NCBI RefSeq assembly: GCF_030247195.1
Contig: NC_080670.1
Span: 156,500,580-156,564,579 of the forward strand
Reading direction: 5' to 3'
Source: Topomyia yanbarensis
Lineage: Eukaryota; Arthropoda; Insecta; Diptera; Culicidae
Length of the DNA: 64,000 nucleotides
Shown: one piece after another, positions 44,065-55,440 of the stretch
Layout of the letters: every line of letters starts with the position of its first letter
How positions within the stretch are numbered: position 1 is the stretch's first letter
Program-made: the position numbers and the translations under genes
Notes under the pieces: model-generated
The model's database searches: none
Seen by the model: the letters and a program-made list of their open reading frames with translations, nothing else
Told to the model about the DNA's origin: nothing

Positions 44065-44961
44065 CGGGGTGCGCATTTCGATGTAACCTATTTCAACATT
44101 GAACAACTCCGCCATTTTCCAGCCGATTTTGACAGATAAACAAAATTCTGAAACCATTTTGGGTATAAGTCGATTTACACCAAAATAACGCGCTGAAATC
44201 GTAGCGCTTTACATTTAAAACGATCGTTCAATAGTAAAAACTGCGTGCTTATCGAAAAAAATATGGCAGGTCCACTTCACCCTTTCCGGCGGAGTAAATA
44301 AACAAAATTGTCGAATTTGGGGGACACAGAATCCACACGTTATACATCAAACACTACTGCACGACCAGAAAGTAACTATTTGGGCCGAAGTGTGCTCCAA
44401 AACAATCATTGGTCCTTATTTTTTAAAGAGGCAACGATAACGCACGCTACCGCTGGTGCACTTTGTCTGTTCACAAATGCAGAAAAAAGGTCTGAAAAAC
44501 TTCTATTTTCCACAAGACGGGGCATCTTGCCACACCGCAATCAAGTTCTTGCAGAGCAAATGCCCAGGATGCGTCGTCTCAAAAAAAAAAAAAAATGGTG
44601 ATTTGGAATGGCCTCTTCGTTCTCCGGATTTAACGGTGCCAGACTTTTTCTCTGTAGGGTTACTTGAAAAGTAAAGTGTATTCTAGCAAACCTAAGTACC
44701 TTGACGAACTCAAAGCTAATATACGAGCTGAAATTGCTGCGATTATGCCCGGAATGCTGTCCAATGTCATGCAAAATGGCCGCAAAAGAGCTGCTTTTGT
44801 GTATCAAATGGGTGTGGTGATTTAATCAACGTTGTTTTCTAAACCTGTTTTATAATAAATGGCATAAAATATCCTAAAAAGACTTGTTTACTTGTGAAAA
44901 CGGCTAAAAATGGCGGAGTTGTTCAATGTTGAAAAAGGATACATCCAGCTGGCGCACCCTG
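44065..44961 (+). mobile_element. Mariner-like element, internally deleted (about 897 bp)
   Basis: TIRs of about 50 bp: the left reads GGGGTGCGCATTTCGATGTA then CCTATTTCAACATTGAACAA; the right, reverse complemented, GGGTGCGCCAGCTGGATGTA then TCCTTTTTCAACATTGAACA. TA precedes the left end; the right flank is CA, so one duplication seems mutated. It carries only the C-terminal half of a transposase. Confidence 0.8.
44440..44825 (+). pseudogene. Mariner-like transposase fragment
   Basis: Frame 44456-44674 has FYFPQDGASCHTAIKFL, with the central catalytic Asp in QDG, then DLEWPLRSPDLTVPDFF, the family's WP-RSPDLTP-DFF block with the last acidic residue. It continues after frame changes (about 44665 and later) through a stretch encoding ANIRAEIAAIMPGMLSNVMQ in another frame. 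The N-terminal DNA-binding half and first Asp are absent. An A-run at 44580-44594 has expanded within the coding region. Confidence 0.8.
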
Positions 44962-45345
44962 CACCTTCTGCTGGGATAATTGAGAAATTAAACATACAAA
45001 TTTTCAAGACCTGTTATCAAAGTTTGTGATTAAATTCGATCTATAAGAGGCGACAGAACAAGAATCACAACCCGGAGTGGACAGGAGGAGCCAAAACCAG
45101 GAGTGAAAACCTAAGAGTCAAAACCCACTTGGATTGCTTTGATTGTTATACTCACTCCCATAAACGTGCATAACAAAGATTGGTTTCCACCGCTCCTTTG
45201 GAAACAGGCTCTTTGATGTGAAATGTGTGGTTTATTTGAAACACTGGTAGATACCAAACACTTTGCTTATAGTAGTACATGCCCAGTTCACAAGAAGTTG
45301 GTGGCGAAGAAGCGACAGCAAATTGACTATGGGCAATAGCAATTA

Positions 45346-46824
45346 ATGCCAGAAATGCGAAATTACACAGCTATGTGCATTAACTGTGGAGGACTTACAG
45401 CTAATTTTGATGAACTCAAACATACAATAAAGTCTGTAAAACCAAAGTTAGTAATGGTTACTGAAACCCACATAACAGAGTCGTATGGTGCCAATAGTTT
45501 TACCATTGAAGATTACGATCACACTAGCTGTTATTCTGATTCCAGACATACAGGTGGAGTTATGATCTATACCCAAAGAAGCTTGAAATTCCGCGTATTG
45601 GATAGCAGGCAAATTGATAAAAACTGGTTCTTGTCTATTGAAGTATATCGTGGAATGAAACCTGGCCGCTATGGAGTTGTCTACCATTCCCCTAGTGAAA
45701 GCAATGCATCGTTCTTGAGAATTTTGGAGGACACTTGGCTGGATAGTTTTCTTGATATGGCAAAACTCAACGTGTTAGCGGGTGACTTCAACATCGACTG
45801 GGCAAAAGAACCAGACTCAAGTCATCTCCGGCAGCTTGCAGAATCGTTTGGATTGAAGCAACATGTACACGACTTCACCCGTATTTCCCGTACTAGTCGT
45901 ACCACAATCGATCTTGTTTTCTCAAATTGTGATATTGATGTTGAACCAGTGAGTGAATTAAAGATTGCAGATCATGAAACGTTGTGCTTGACATTCAAGG
46001 GTGAATGTGAGAAGAATGAAGAAACACTGGTGAAGAAAAAGTGCTGGAAAAATTACTCGCGTGAGGCGTTAATTCGGTTGTTGAGGGAAAACATAAACCA
46101 CGAAGCTAGTCTTGGCGATCTACATGAGAAGGCTGATTGTTTGATCGAGATCTTGAAAAAATCGGTGGACACATTGGTGCTAGTGAAGTTCATCAAATCG
46201 AAGAAATCGTGCAAATGGCACAGTGTGGAACTACTGGAGATGAAACGATGACGGGATAAGGCAGATAGAGCATATCGACAGCAGAACTCGAACTATGCGT
46301 GGACTGTGTACAAAGTGTACCGCAATGAATATTCGTGTACCTTGCGTCAAAGTAAAAAGGAATATGTGCAGCGCAGTATTGATAAGCATAAAAGCAACAG
46401 CAAAGAATTGTGGAGGATTTTGAAACGACTGATCAAACCTGAGGGAAATCGTCCCAAGTCCATAATGTTCGACGGCATCGAGGTGCAGGAGGAATCGATA
46501 GTAGCACAAAAGTTTAATGACTACTTCGTTAGCAGTGTTGAAGAAATCAGTAGTTCAATCGATGATGCAGAGGAGCCCCGATTGATTAGTGGAATGTTTA
46601 CGAACCAACGTTTTGAGCAATTTGAACCCATAACATTGCAAAAGCTAAGGTCAGTTATTTGGTCATTAGAAGCAAAAACCGATTCGGATGGCATTAGTTC
46701 CAGAGTGTTGAGAGATTCGTTCGACTGCGTTGGAAATATGCTACTAGACGTGATTAACGAGTCGTTAACGACAGGAGTTTTTCCCAGCTCGTGGAAGGAG
46801 TCGGTCCATAGTAGTTTCAATTGA
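45346..46824 (+). pseudogene. CR1/L2-type ORF2, endonuclease and linker
   Basis: Starts with ATG at 45346, 6 bp after the ORF1 stop. APE motifs: CINCGGLTANFDELKH, VMVTETHITES (Glu), HTGGVMIYTQ, LNVLAGDFNIDW (GDFN), TTIDLVFSN and IADHETL (catalytic Asp-His). A TGA at 46249-46251 interrupts a frame that otherwise runs on through RAYRQQNSNYAWTVYKVYRN to 46824. There SVHSSFN marks a frame loss near 46806, just at the start of the RT core. The endonuclease itself looks intact. Confidence 0.88.
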
Positions 46825-48160
46825 AAAAACTCAAGGAACAAATAACTCAGAAGAATTCAGACCAATTAACATGCTCCCTCTTTACGAAAAATCGTTGGAA
46901 TTAATTGCAAAAGATCAACTGCAAAATGTTGTTTCAATACACAAGCTTCTAACACCAGAACAGTCGGGTTATAGAAAAAACCATTCTTGTGAAACGGCTT
47001 TAAATCTGGTTTTGGACAAATGGAAGAAAAGCCTAGAGAAAAGACTTTGCGTGTTTGCTGTTTTCCTAGATTTGAAGCGAGCGTTTGAAACGATTTCACG
47101 GAAGAGATTAGTGAGCACTCTGACAAAATATGGAATCACGGGCTCAGCTCTTCAATGGTTCTCGTCCTATTTGGATCCTCGAAGTCAAAGAACCAAGTAC
47201 AATTCTGTGTTGTCAGACGCTAAGAAAACCACGGTGGGTGTTCCACAAGGAAGCGTGCTGGGTCCCCTGTTATTTATTTTATACATTAACGACTTGAAGA
47301 GAATTCTAAAATACTGTGATATAAACTTGTTTGCTGATGGTACTGTGATATTTATTGCCTCCGACAATGCTATTGCTGATACTGAAAAACTGAATAGTGA
47401 TCTAGAAAGTGTGAATTATTGGCTAAAATTTAAAAAACTGAAACTGAACGTGACGAAAACAAAATACATATTGATTGGAAAAAAGCCAATGAACTGTGAT
47501 TGTGTTAATGTTAAGCTGGATAATAATGTGTTAGAACGTGTCAGTGAAATTAAATACCTGGGAGTGATTATAGATGAAAATCTAAATTTCAAAAAACACA
47601 TAGACTACACTATCAAAAAGATCGCGAAAAAATACGGAGTTCTGTGTCGGTTAAGCAAAGAGTTATCGCAGTGGAATTTGATACATCTGTACAAAACATT
47701 AATATCGCCACATTTTGATGTTTGTCCTTCTATAATATTCCTTGCTAATGAACAACAGATGAACCGTCTTCAGAAGTTGCAAAACAAAGTGATGAGACTG
47801 ATTCTAGGATGCAGCAGAAGAGTACCAATTCGAACCATGTTAGATGCACTGCAGTGGCTTTCGGTGAGGCAACGTGTTACATTTCTCACTCTACTCCTAA
47901 TTCATAAAGTGGTAAGAGGGCTAGCGCCAGAATATCTGCATTCACGAATTGTACGGGGTAGAGACCTTCACCAGTATGACACCCGATCTGCAAACGACAT
48001 AAGGCCAGCTTCTTATCTGTTAGCATCCACGCAAAATTCTTTGTTCTACAAAGGGTCAAAGCTTTACAATACACTGCCAAGGGATATTAAGGACGAGACT
48101 AATGTGAATGTGTTTAAAAGAAAATATTTGTTATTTGTTAAAAATGGAATAAGAGTATAA
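46811..48160 (+). pseudogene. CR1/L2-type ORF2, reverse transcriptase and C-terminus
   Basis: The open frame runs from about 46811; the first ATG is at 46871. RT motifs: FRPINMLPLYEKSLELI, EQSGYRKNHSCETAL, FLDLKRAFETISR (first Asp), VGVPQGSVLGPLLFILYIND. The catalytic box reads LFADGTVIF, with Gly in place of the second Asp of F/YADD. The thumb IKYLGVIIDENLNFKKHID follows, and the C-terminus ends KYLLFVKNGIRV at a TAA. The Asp to Gly change should abolish polymerisation even without the upstream breaks. Confidence 0.9.
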
Positions 48161-48330
48161 TTATGTAATTTTTTGTGAAATATCTACTAGATAAAATAAA
48201 TGTCAATCAAATATTTAATCTCGTTAAGAAATGCCCAACAGCACCAATACTTAAAAATAGCCCTAATTAATATCCCCTAATCTTAATAAAATTGAGCCAC
48301 TCCCTCTATTTCTAGTTAATATGCTCCCTT
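48161..48330 (+). other. Retrotransposon 3' UTR
   Basis: Follows the ORF2 stop. It has an AATAAA at about 48195 and no clear poly-A tail. The exact 3' end is uncertain. Confidence 0.4.
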
Positions 48331-51300
48331 CTAAAAATCATGAAGTGCATTGCTATAAAAATAACACAAAATGACCCGTCCCCCTACCCGATCAGAATGA
48401 AATAACAAGATTATAACAGAACACAATTTTTGTAACATATTGTGTTATAAATTAGGTCTCGTTAGTAGTTAAAATGACAGAAATTTATAACAAGTAACAA
48501 TGCGAGATATAGTTTTGAAATATTTCTGTTATGTGTTTCTGATCGGGTAATCTTACGATTATTATATTATCCCCTCTTGTATAAGTTAGTTGTAAAGTTT
48601 TTTTGTTTCATTATATAAAAACAAAATAATATTGAAATGTGTAACCACCTAGTTTTAAGAAATTAAAAATGTACAACAATGAAAAAATGGCACCTTTAAG
48701 CTAACGCAAACGCACCTTATCAAATAAACGAATTGAATAAAAAAAACTGTGTGACGTCTCCATAGCCGCCGCCGCAGGTCGAAAATTACGCTCGCGCCGC
48801 CGCCGATCAAAGAATCATCGGCGCACATATCAATACCGCACAGATTCCGTTGCATTAAAACAAAAACGAAGTGTGCGAAAGAGTAGAACTAGTGTACTGC
48901 AATAGACACATAATTCGGCAGCAACACAATCCAGCAAAGCTGTAAATATTTCCTCCTGGTACAAAACATTGAATCATCATCTATTTTCACCAGCTCGTAG
49001 TACTTCTTCCTCGGCACAATTCTCTTCTTCAATCCATCCATCCACCCATTAAATCATCCAAATTGGACGATTCATTTTCATTCGCTTCAATGACACTTCT
49101 TCCACCTTCTTCGGTACGTAGGTACCGAGCACAAACAAACCGAAACGTATAAAGTAGCTCCGAAAACACGATAATAAAACAAGCTGCTGCCCTCGAGCGC
49201 TGACTGTATGAATCACAACATGGGTCTTCTTCCATACATCCACGAAGTGCTGCGCGCTATTCTCACTCGGCGATCCGCGTGGCTATAGATGTAAACAAAC
49301 CAACAGAAACGGTGCTCGTAATCCCTCTGCTTGCTCTACCACCGCCGGCCGTCCTGCAATCCCGCCCAATAGATTTCATTCGAGTTAAATAGTTCAAAAA
49401 CCCAGCGCACATCCACGACGGCTATAAAAACGCACATTTATGAATAATTATTCAAACAAGTAGAAATGCATGCCATCAGAACCTCCCGGCGATCCAGCAA
49501 TTCTCTGCTCGGGTCTAGTGTGCACCTAATAATGGTGTCGGTGTCACTTTATGTTGCGGCATTCTGCCATGATCGCGGCTGATTTAGGGTACAAGTGTCA
49601 GTAGTTGAGTGTGTTGTATTTTGACTGTAAGTGAGTAGCAATTATCAGCCAACATTCGGAAGTTGACGCTGGCTAAGGAACTTGGTTCAACTTACACTTG
49701 GCATGATGGAACAAAAAAAAACTATAGAATGTAAATATTTATTTTTCTTGAAGCAAGCACGAGAACGGCGCAGTTGACACACTTTCGTTGCATGTGGTCA
49801 TATTGTCTTCTGTGACGGTGCGGTGGTGGCAAACTGTTTTCTCGCCATCTTTAATGCGCAATTAAATTTTCGATGGACAGCCGCCAGCTAAACGCGATCA
49901 ACGCCGCAGGTGATGATATTGGGTAGCTGGATAGGCGCCCGAAATCCGGTCTCCGGTCTGAGATTGTATCAATCAGAGAGGGGCGAAAAAAAAATATGAA
50001 CCCAAAACCAGTAGCTAGTTTCACTATACGCTTATCGTGCTTGGTTATAAATTGTCCCAAAATATTTTACCACAAATGGACAGCGCATCACTCTGTAGTC
50101 TGACCGGTGCCGGCCGGTAGGAAGATGCCGTGTAATCGCTTTTGTTGCGTTGTTTCGAGCGCGCACATATGGAAGGATCAACGTGACATGGCTCACTAAT
50201 GGGTCTTATCGGCTCGTTACTAATGGGATGTGATGTGTCTCACTCGGTAAGGTGACACGCATTAGGCTGACATATATTTCAAATTTGGGATGTGCGATTA
50301 CCGATGCCGGTGAAAGTGGAAGTGGGTTGCGTAGAACAGGTTTCGTTTCGGGTTGATGACTTATTCGTGTATGTCCCGCAGGGAGCTCTGCATTGCTATT
50401 TCACAAATAGTGAAATGATCGGTGTCCGCATTAGGCAGAAGTGATACCTCTCAGGTTTTTGAGCACACAACACTTTACAAAAATGTTCGCTTTCAAAAAT
50501 TTGAGTTTCGTCTATTTTCTCAATGTCGAACTGACCACCAATCAATTTTATTTGCTTCTCACTGTATGACCCTAGTTCCATATAATTAAAATGACGTCTA
50601 GGTTGTTTATACTAAAAAAATGTTCAGCAGTTATAACAAATAAGTTTTTTCTTGGAACCTGTTTATATACGATGTACTTTCCACAACTGTCTCTTTGGTT
50701 CCCATGGTGTGATGCAACAGATGTCACACGCAACACCCTTTGTTTGATGACTTACATATCTAATTAATTAATTACATTTCGTTGCAGCGAATTTAAAACC
50801 GTGACTAATCACATTAGATAGGAGCACTAGGCAACCCTAGCGTACAGGTGCGATGAAACAAAACATTCCTAAACAAAAGGGAAAGTTCGTGATATTCAAA
50901 GCATATAATTATTAACAAAATGTTCCGATGCTTGACGAACCCTTTTTGTTGTGTCGCCTATGATCACAATTGACAAAACCCACAATCGGTCAACGGAGGT
51001 AACGATCCCGAGCTGCTTTGAATCGGGACAGGTGCGAAATTATCTAATCCCATCAACCAAAACACACACACACCGATTGGAAGGGGTGTTCGTTTTCCCA
51101 CCATTATCCTGTTGTGATGATTAATTTAGTGAAGGATATCCTTTGCTGGGACTCCGCGGTGCTTTACGAAGATGATTGCGGTAAAATGCACCCCTAACAA
51201 ATAACATCCAACCGAACTATCACTAGTCTGTGATCTTCCAGGAGTTCACCGAAATAGGGTTCGGTTTAAATCAATTTCCATACGTAATGAGGATAGCGTG

Positions 51301-52028
51301 ATCGGAATTTGTTTTCTCTATCGGAGTCCTTAACTGTGGTATATAGAATGTAGGATATTATTACAGTCTGACAGCTAAATGTCCCAATTTCAGATCGGTG
51401 GAATATGATACCGAAGTAACGATATTATATTCACCAATTTCCCTCTGTGTTCCATCCATCCTACTGGATTTAATCACAGTAAAAGCAGGTTATTATACAC
51501 CATTTATTATTCACTTGTGTATGCTTCTTTTTTTCGCCTCTCGCCTGGATTTAGTCGGCAAGTCTATGCATACTTCACGTCAGCAGATAGGTGGGTACTT
51601 GCATTCGTGCTGGGAAGGTTGTGACTGTTGCGCTTTGTGCCCAATTGTTGTTGTTGCCTGTTTCAGGTGATGATACCTACCTACCTAACCTGGGGCCGGG
51701 TTCGATGAAATTAATGCACCCGAAAGCTGTTCGACAACAAAGACTGCTACATGCTGACAGCAAACAGGGACAACCCCTTGACGGAGCTGGTTGGTATTAT
51801 GGCTGCGATAGGTGAATCGGAATTTCGGGTTTTTATTTACATACGCAAACGTATTTGAATTATGATAATTTATAATGTTCTTCGTTGACACGGGAGGAAG
51901 TGACGTTTCAAGGGTACGAATTAATGAGAATCTGCGTGATTATCATTTCACTTGGCGGGTTTGGAGTTTTTGTAAATGTGTCCCAGCACAACCATATTTC
52001 CCATCAATAACAGATTACAGAATACTCA
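48331..52028. other. Unique-looking intergenic DNA, no gene supported
   Basis: Short frames on both strands (for example 49243-49029, 50581-50396, 51398-51670) lack motifs. A GCC-rich patch near 48765-48810 (GCCGCCGCCG) could be 5' UTR-like. No RNA gene or TIR pair was recognised. Confidence 0.4.
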
Positions 52029-52110
52029 GTGCTGCCGAAGGGGAGGGGGGCAGGGTATTTCCCCCCGGGCCCGGAGTTCTGAAGGGGGTCCAGATTTTTA
52101 ACAGAGACTA
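52029..52110 (+). repeat. GC-rich hAT-like left terminus
   Basis: Starts CAGTGCTGCCGAAGGGG and has CCCCCCGGGCCCGG within 50 bp. CAGTG plus a CCCGGGCCC patch is a pattern of some hAT element ends. No matching right end was found nearby. Confidence 0.4.
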
Positions 52111-52283
52111 AAATTTTGACAAATACCTTTTCGACAAAAAATTATTTAAACATGCCACTAAAAATTCAATACCTATCTTGTGTATGAGATAACTAGAATA
52201 GCGAAAATTCTAAACTACTGCATATTTGATATGAAATATGTTTATACAAACCTAATTCTCACGTCGAAACAAGATCAGACTCG

Positions 52284-52440
52284 AGCGGGCATAGCGGAAT
52301 TTGTACATCGAATGCCATGTACGCAGCTCACCTGGGTTCGAATCCCAACCCCGACAATTTTATAGGAAAATTCCTAGCCTGAATGAAGAAGCGAATGACC
52401 TTAAGATTAAATTGTCTATAATCGATACAAAAATATTTGA
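52284..52440 (+). mobile_element. tRNA-derived SINE, copy 2
   Basis: Same family as 34989-35152: A box-like TAGCGGAATTTG (52292-52303), exact B box GGTTCGAATCC (52335-52345), then CCCCGACAATTTT and GCGAATGACCTTAAGATTAA. More diverged than copy 1 in the A box. Confidence 0.8.
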
Positions 52441-52828
52441 GAACTCAATTGGCCAAATGAGTCATCAAAAACTCTTGATATACTAAAATAATTCGAGATT
52501 AATCCAAAAATTAAAATTTAACTTACCAAAAATATGATCAGACTTCTAAGGGTTAAACAATTAAATGGTTTGATTAGATGTCATGAAGTTGTCTTCAAAT
52601 TTCTCCAATATGAAATCGATTTTTATGATTTAAAAATCAATAGAATTTCCTATCTTCGAAAGTGCTGGATTAGTATCGAAAGTAATTATTGAAAGAAAAA
52701 ACCCTGCTTAGGGTTGCCACACCGGTTGTTGGAGGCGAATTGCGTGTTTTGCGTGTTCAGGTAAATCCGAATTCGCCCGGAAGTATTCATTGGATAATTT
52801 TGCAATTTTGCGTTACCCTTTTCTTTAC

Positions 52829-52977
52829 CAGGCATCGTCCAGCACCCAGTCCTCGTAAACATCATTCTCGGGCTGCAGGTCCAAATCGTTAAGGAGGGCC
52901 CTCTTAGTGTTGGCAAATATTATTTTAAAAGTGCCATTTGGGTTTACTTTACCCCATTGAACCTTCGCTTCAATGGA
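52829..52977 (-). CDS. Exon-like coding stretch with splice donor, function unknown
   Basis: The minus strand is open from 52977 to 52829. It reads GSMG-free coding sequence such as VQWGKVNPNGTFKIIFANTK and ALLNDLDLQPENDVYEDWVL, then DDA at a GCCTG|GTAAAG donor-like junction (52829/52828). Composition is protein-like with acidic and aromatic residues and stands out from flanking low-complexity DNA. A TGA lies just upstream (52980-52978), so an acceptor would have to lie inside the first few codons. I do not recognise the protein. It may be a host exon or a captured fragment. Confidence 0.4.
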
Positions 52978-53519
52978 TCAATGTTCCTCACAAAGATTCT
53001 CGAAAGAAACTGAAGTGTGATTTCACTCCCCGTGTTTGTTTACTGTGGAGCAGAGCAAAGCTCGCTCGGGTTATCCTTCACAGCGAGAGTGGCTGGTGCT
53101 TTTAGAATCTTTGTGAATATCCGAGGAAGCAAAGTGCTACACCCAACTAAATCAACAAAACTGTTCACAAATGCAAAACACGCAACTAAATGTGAACGGC
53201 ACAGAAAAGTGGAGTGCTTTACCAAAACATTACACTCTAACTCTACGGTGAATGTGAAGAAAATAAGATATTTTTCTTCTTAGTGCCTTCGAGCTACATA
53301 AGACATAAAATAGTTTATATTTATTTGTTGCTAAGCGTTTTATACAATAAAAAGCCATGGAAGCGCTCCAAAATTCTGTCGAGTGATCAATTTAATTCGA
53401 AATTCTAATTGATTTCAACGCATACCCATGTGTCTCTTGAAGTCTATCCCCTGCTCAGTAAAACTCTGCTGGTCAAAGTACCACTACAGGCGGTAACCCT
53501 ACCTCTGTTTGAGAGCTCA

Positions 53520-54845
53520 ATTGCCATCACTATCACTTAGTTTTATTTATGGTTTTTTCTCTGTTATTTCATTTTACTCGCAATTTTTCAAAGAAATTCT
53601 GCTTTCTTTTTTAATTTTTCTTATTGTTTCATATTTTAATGCCCTGCTTTTTATTTGTTTCTTTTGTCATTCCATCTAATTTTTAAAATTTGTCTATTTA
53701 CTACGTTTATTCTTATCATAGCCTTTTTCTATTTCCTTTTTTCATATTTTTTGCATTTCCAAAAGCAATTTTACTTATTTAAATTCATTCTAATTTGTCA
53801 TATTTGTCTAATTTCATTCATATTCTAATTTTGTCTTATTGTTTAATTTTTTTCCTTTCTCGTATTTTCTTCCATATTTTCTAACTTTCAGCTCTCCGTT
53901 TTACGTAGTTTTATTTTTTCCCATTGTTCATTTAACATAGTTTTATTTATTTTTTACACATTTTCCTTTAGCTTTACTTCGTTATTGTTATTTCTTCATT
54001 GTTTCCATTTAACCTATTTTCAAATTTTTTCTGTTGACCATTTTCCTATACGTTTACTTTGAATTTTTTTTCACTTTTTTTTAAATTGCATTCATAGTAT
54101 TTTTCTATTCTTTAAACAATATAATCCATTTTATTCATTTTCGTCGTGTTAATTTCTCCATTTTATGTGTTTTTATAGTGTACCATGTTGGTCTTTTCTA
54201 CTATTTTTTGTTTTCCATTTGGTCTGTTTGTTCCGTTTTTGTTCTTTTCATCATTCCAATTTTCCAGTTTTTCAAAATTTTCCGGTTCGTCAATTTTTCT
54301 AAATTTTTCTATGGTTATTTTATTCTTGTTTTTTATATATACTCCTCTAATTTTATGCATTCTTAACGTTTTATTTACTTTTTCTATTGCTTTAAATATG
54401 TGTTGTTTTTAATATTAAATAAGTATTGTTCTTGATTTATCGAGTTTTCCAGCTTTATGCATTTTTCGAATTATGGTTTGTATTCTTTTTAGTAGTTTTT
54501 TTCATTTTTATTGATTCTTTAAAAAAATCCTACTTTCCTACCGTATTTTAATTATTTTCACCACTTGTTCAATAATGTTCGACTTCTTCGATCTTTGCAT
54601 TATGTTTACCTAGTTTCCTGTTTTCTTTTTATAGGTTCTGTTTTGGTTTTTCTCGATTAAATATTTTTTTACAATTGACATTAATTTGATTATTTGGTTG
54701 ATTTTGTTGTTTTTAGCTTTTTTGTACATTCTTTTAATATTTATTTTTACTATTGTTTATTTATTTGTTTTGCCGTTAATTGCCGTTTAGATAATTTTTT
54801 TAATTTTTGTAATCACTACATTTTTAATCTATCTATTTACTTTTA
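53520..54845. repeat. T-rich, strand-asymmetric low-complexity tract
   Basis: About 1.3 kb dominated by T on the plus strand, as short TTTT, ATTTT and TTTC blocks with few A-runs. Opposed open frames here (for example 54178-54412) are compositional artefacts. Confidence 0.75.
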
Positions 54846-55068
54846 AAAATACTATTGACAAAAATAGCGCATTTCAAAATCACCAAAACTGTCGAAGAGG
54901 TATTAAAAAATTCCCAAAGTATGAAATGCTCTACGTTTTTTCTTTCATTGGCACTACAAACAACTTGTGCAAAAAACTGGACATAAATATAATATTTCAG
55001 TGTACTATATATAATATCAGTGAACTCCAATGGATTTCAAACATTAACTTTTTTGTACTCAGGCAATA

Positions 55069-55140
55069 CACAGTGGTGGGGGCCCGTACGTTGGACCCCC
55101 CGGGCCCGTATTTTCTCTCTGTTGCTCTGAGAATACTGGC
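55069..55140 (+). repeat. GC-rich hAT-like left terminus, second
   Basis: CAGTGGTGGGGGCCCGTACG followed by GGACCCCCCGGGCCCG. Same orientation and style as 52029. No partner terminus identified. Confidence 0.4.
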
Positions 55141-55440
55141 TACAGATTGACTACGATAAAAATATATTTCTGATTCGAACGGGAAATGAGTGCAGTCACT
55201 TAAAAATTTTGCGTCGATTTTAACTTATCTTCACCGACGTTTCGATCCGTGGTTGGGATCTTCTTCACGGCTCGATATTATCGTTCTTACAATTTTTACA
55301 GTGGAAAATAATCAATTTATTTCTAATTAATTCTCTACTAACAATAGTGTAGATTTGGGTACTTTAAATACATGATACGCTTGTCAAATTGGACCCGAAT
55401 AAACCACCAGATTAGAGCCATCCAAGTATTACTCCGTGAG
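55141..55440. other. No recognisable gene
   Basis: Includes a CCGACGTTTCGATCCGTGG...TTCTTCACGGC stretch like sequences common in insect repeats, but not assigned. Confidence 0.35.

Larger units (their letters stand above)
43564..45246. mobile_element. Non-autonomous hAT-like element (1683 bp) with 8 bp target duplication
   Basis: TIRs CAGTGTTTCAAA and TTTGAAACACTG match the CAGNG hAT rule. The 8 bp duplication GTAGATAC lies at 43556-43563 and 45247-45254. GGAGTGAAAAC-type repeats occur near both ends (about 43669, 43686 and 45100). It contains a mariner-like relic (44065-44961). Its own transposase is absent. Confidence 0.9.
42455..45339 (+). pseudogene. CR1/L2-type ORF1, nucleic-acid-binding, split by a hAT-like element
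   Basis: It begins at about 42455 inside what looks like the end of a PHD-type finger (YFCHECRKQQ), so the 5' end is lost. A coiled-coil-like stretch (about 42520-42700) and a basic KRPRV patch follow. Zinc knuckles read CFKCCSYGHKSNEC and CSKCAGTHRTSEC, and a third starts CSNCAQLNQS. At 43556 the frame meets the hAT insertion. From 45247 the same frame resumes with KHFAYSSTCPVHKKL, completing the third knuckle, and ends at TAG 45337-45339. Removing the insertion and one duplication would keep the frame exactly. Confidence 0.88.
42450..48330 (+). mobile_element. CR1/L2-group non-LTR retrotransposon, 5'-truncated, with nested insertions
   Basis: ORF1 with three zinc knuckles (42455-45339, split by a hAT-like element) is followed after 6 bp by ORF2 (endonuclease 45346-46251, RT and C-terminus to 48160) and a short 3' UTR. 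No RNase H follows the RT. The C-terminal run (FKRKYLLFVKNGIRV) and three-knuckle ORF1 fit the CR1/L2 group rather than I or LOA. The clade is given with caution. Confidence 0.8.
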
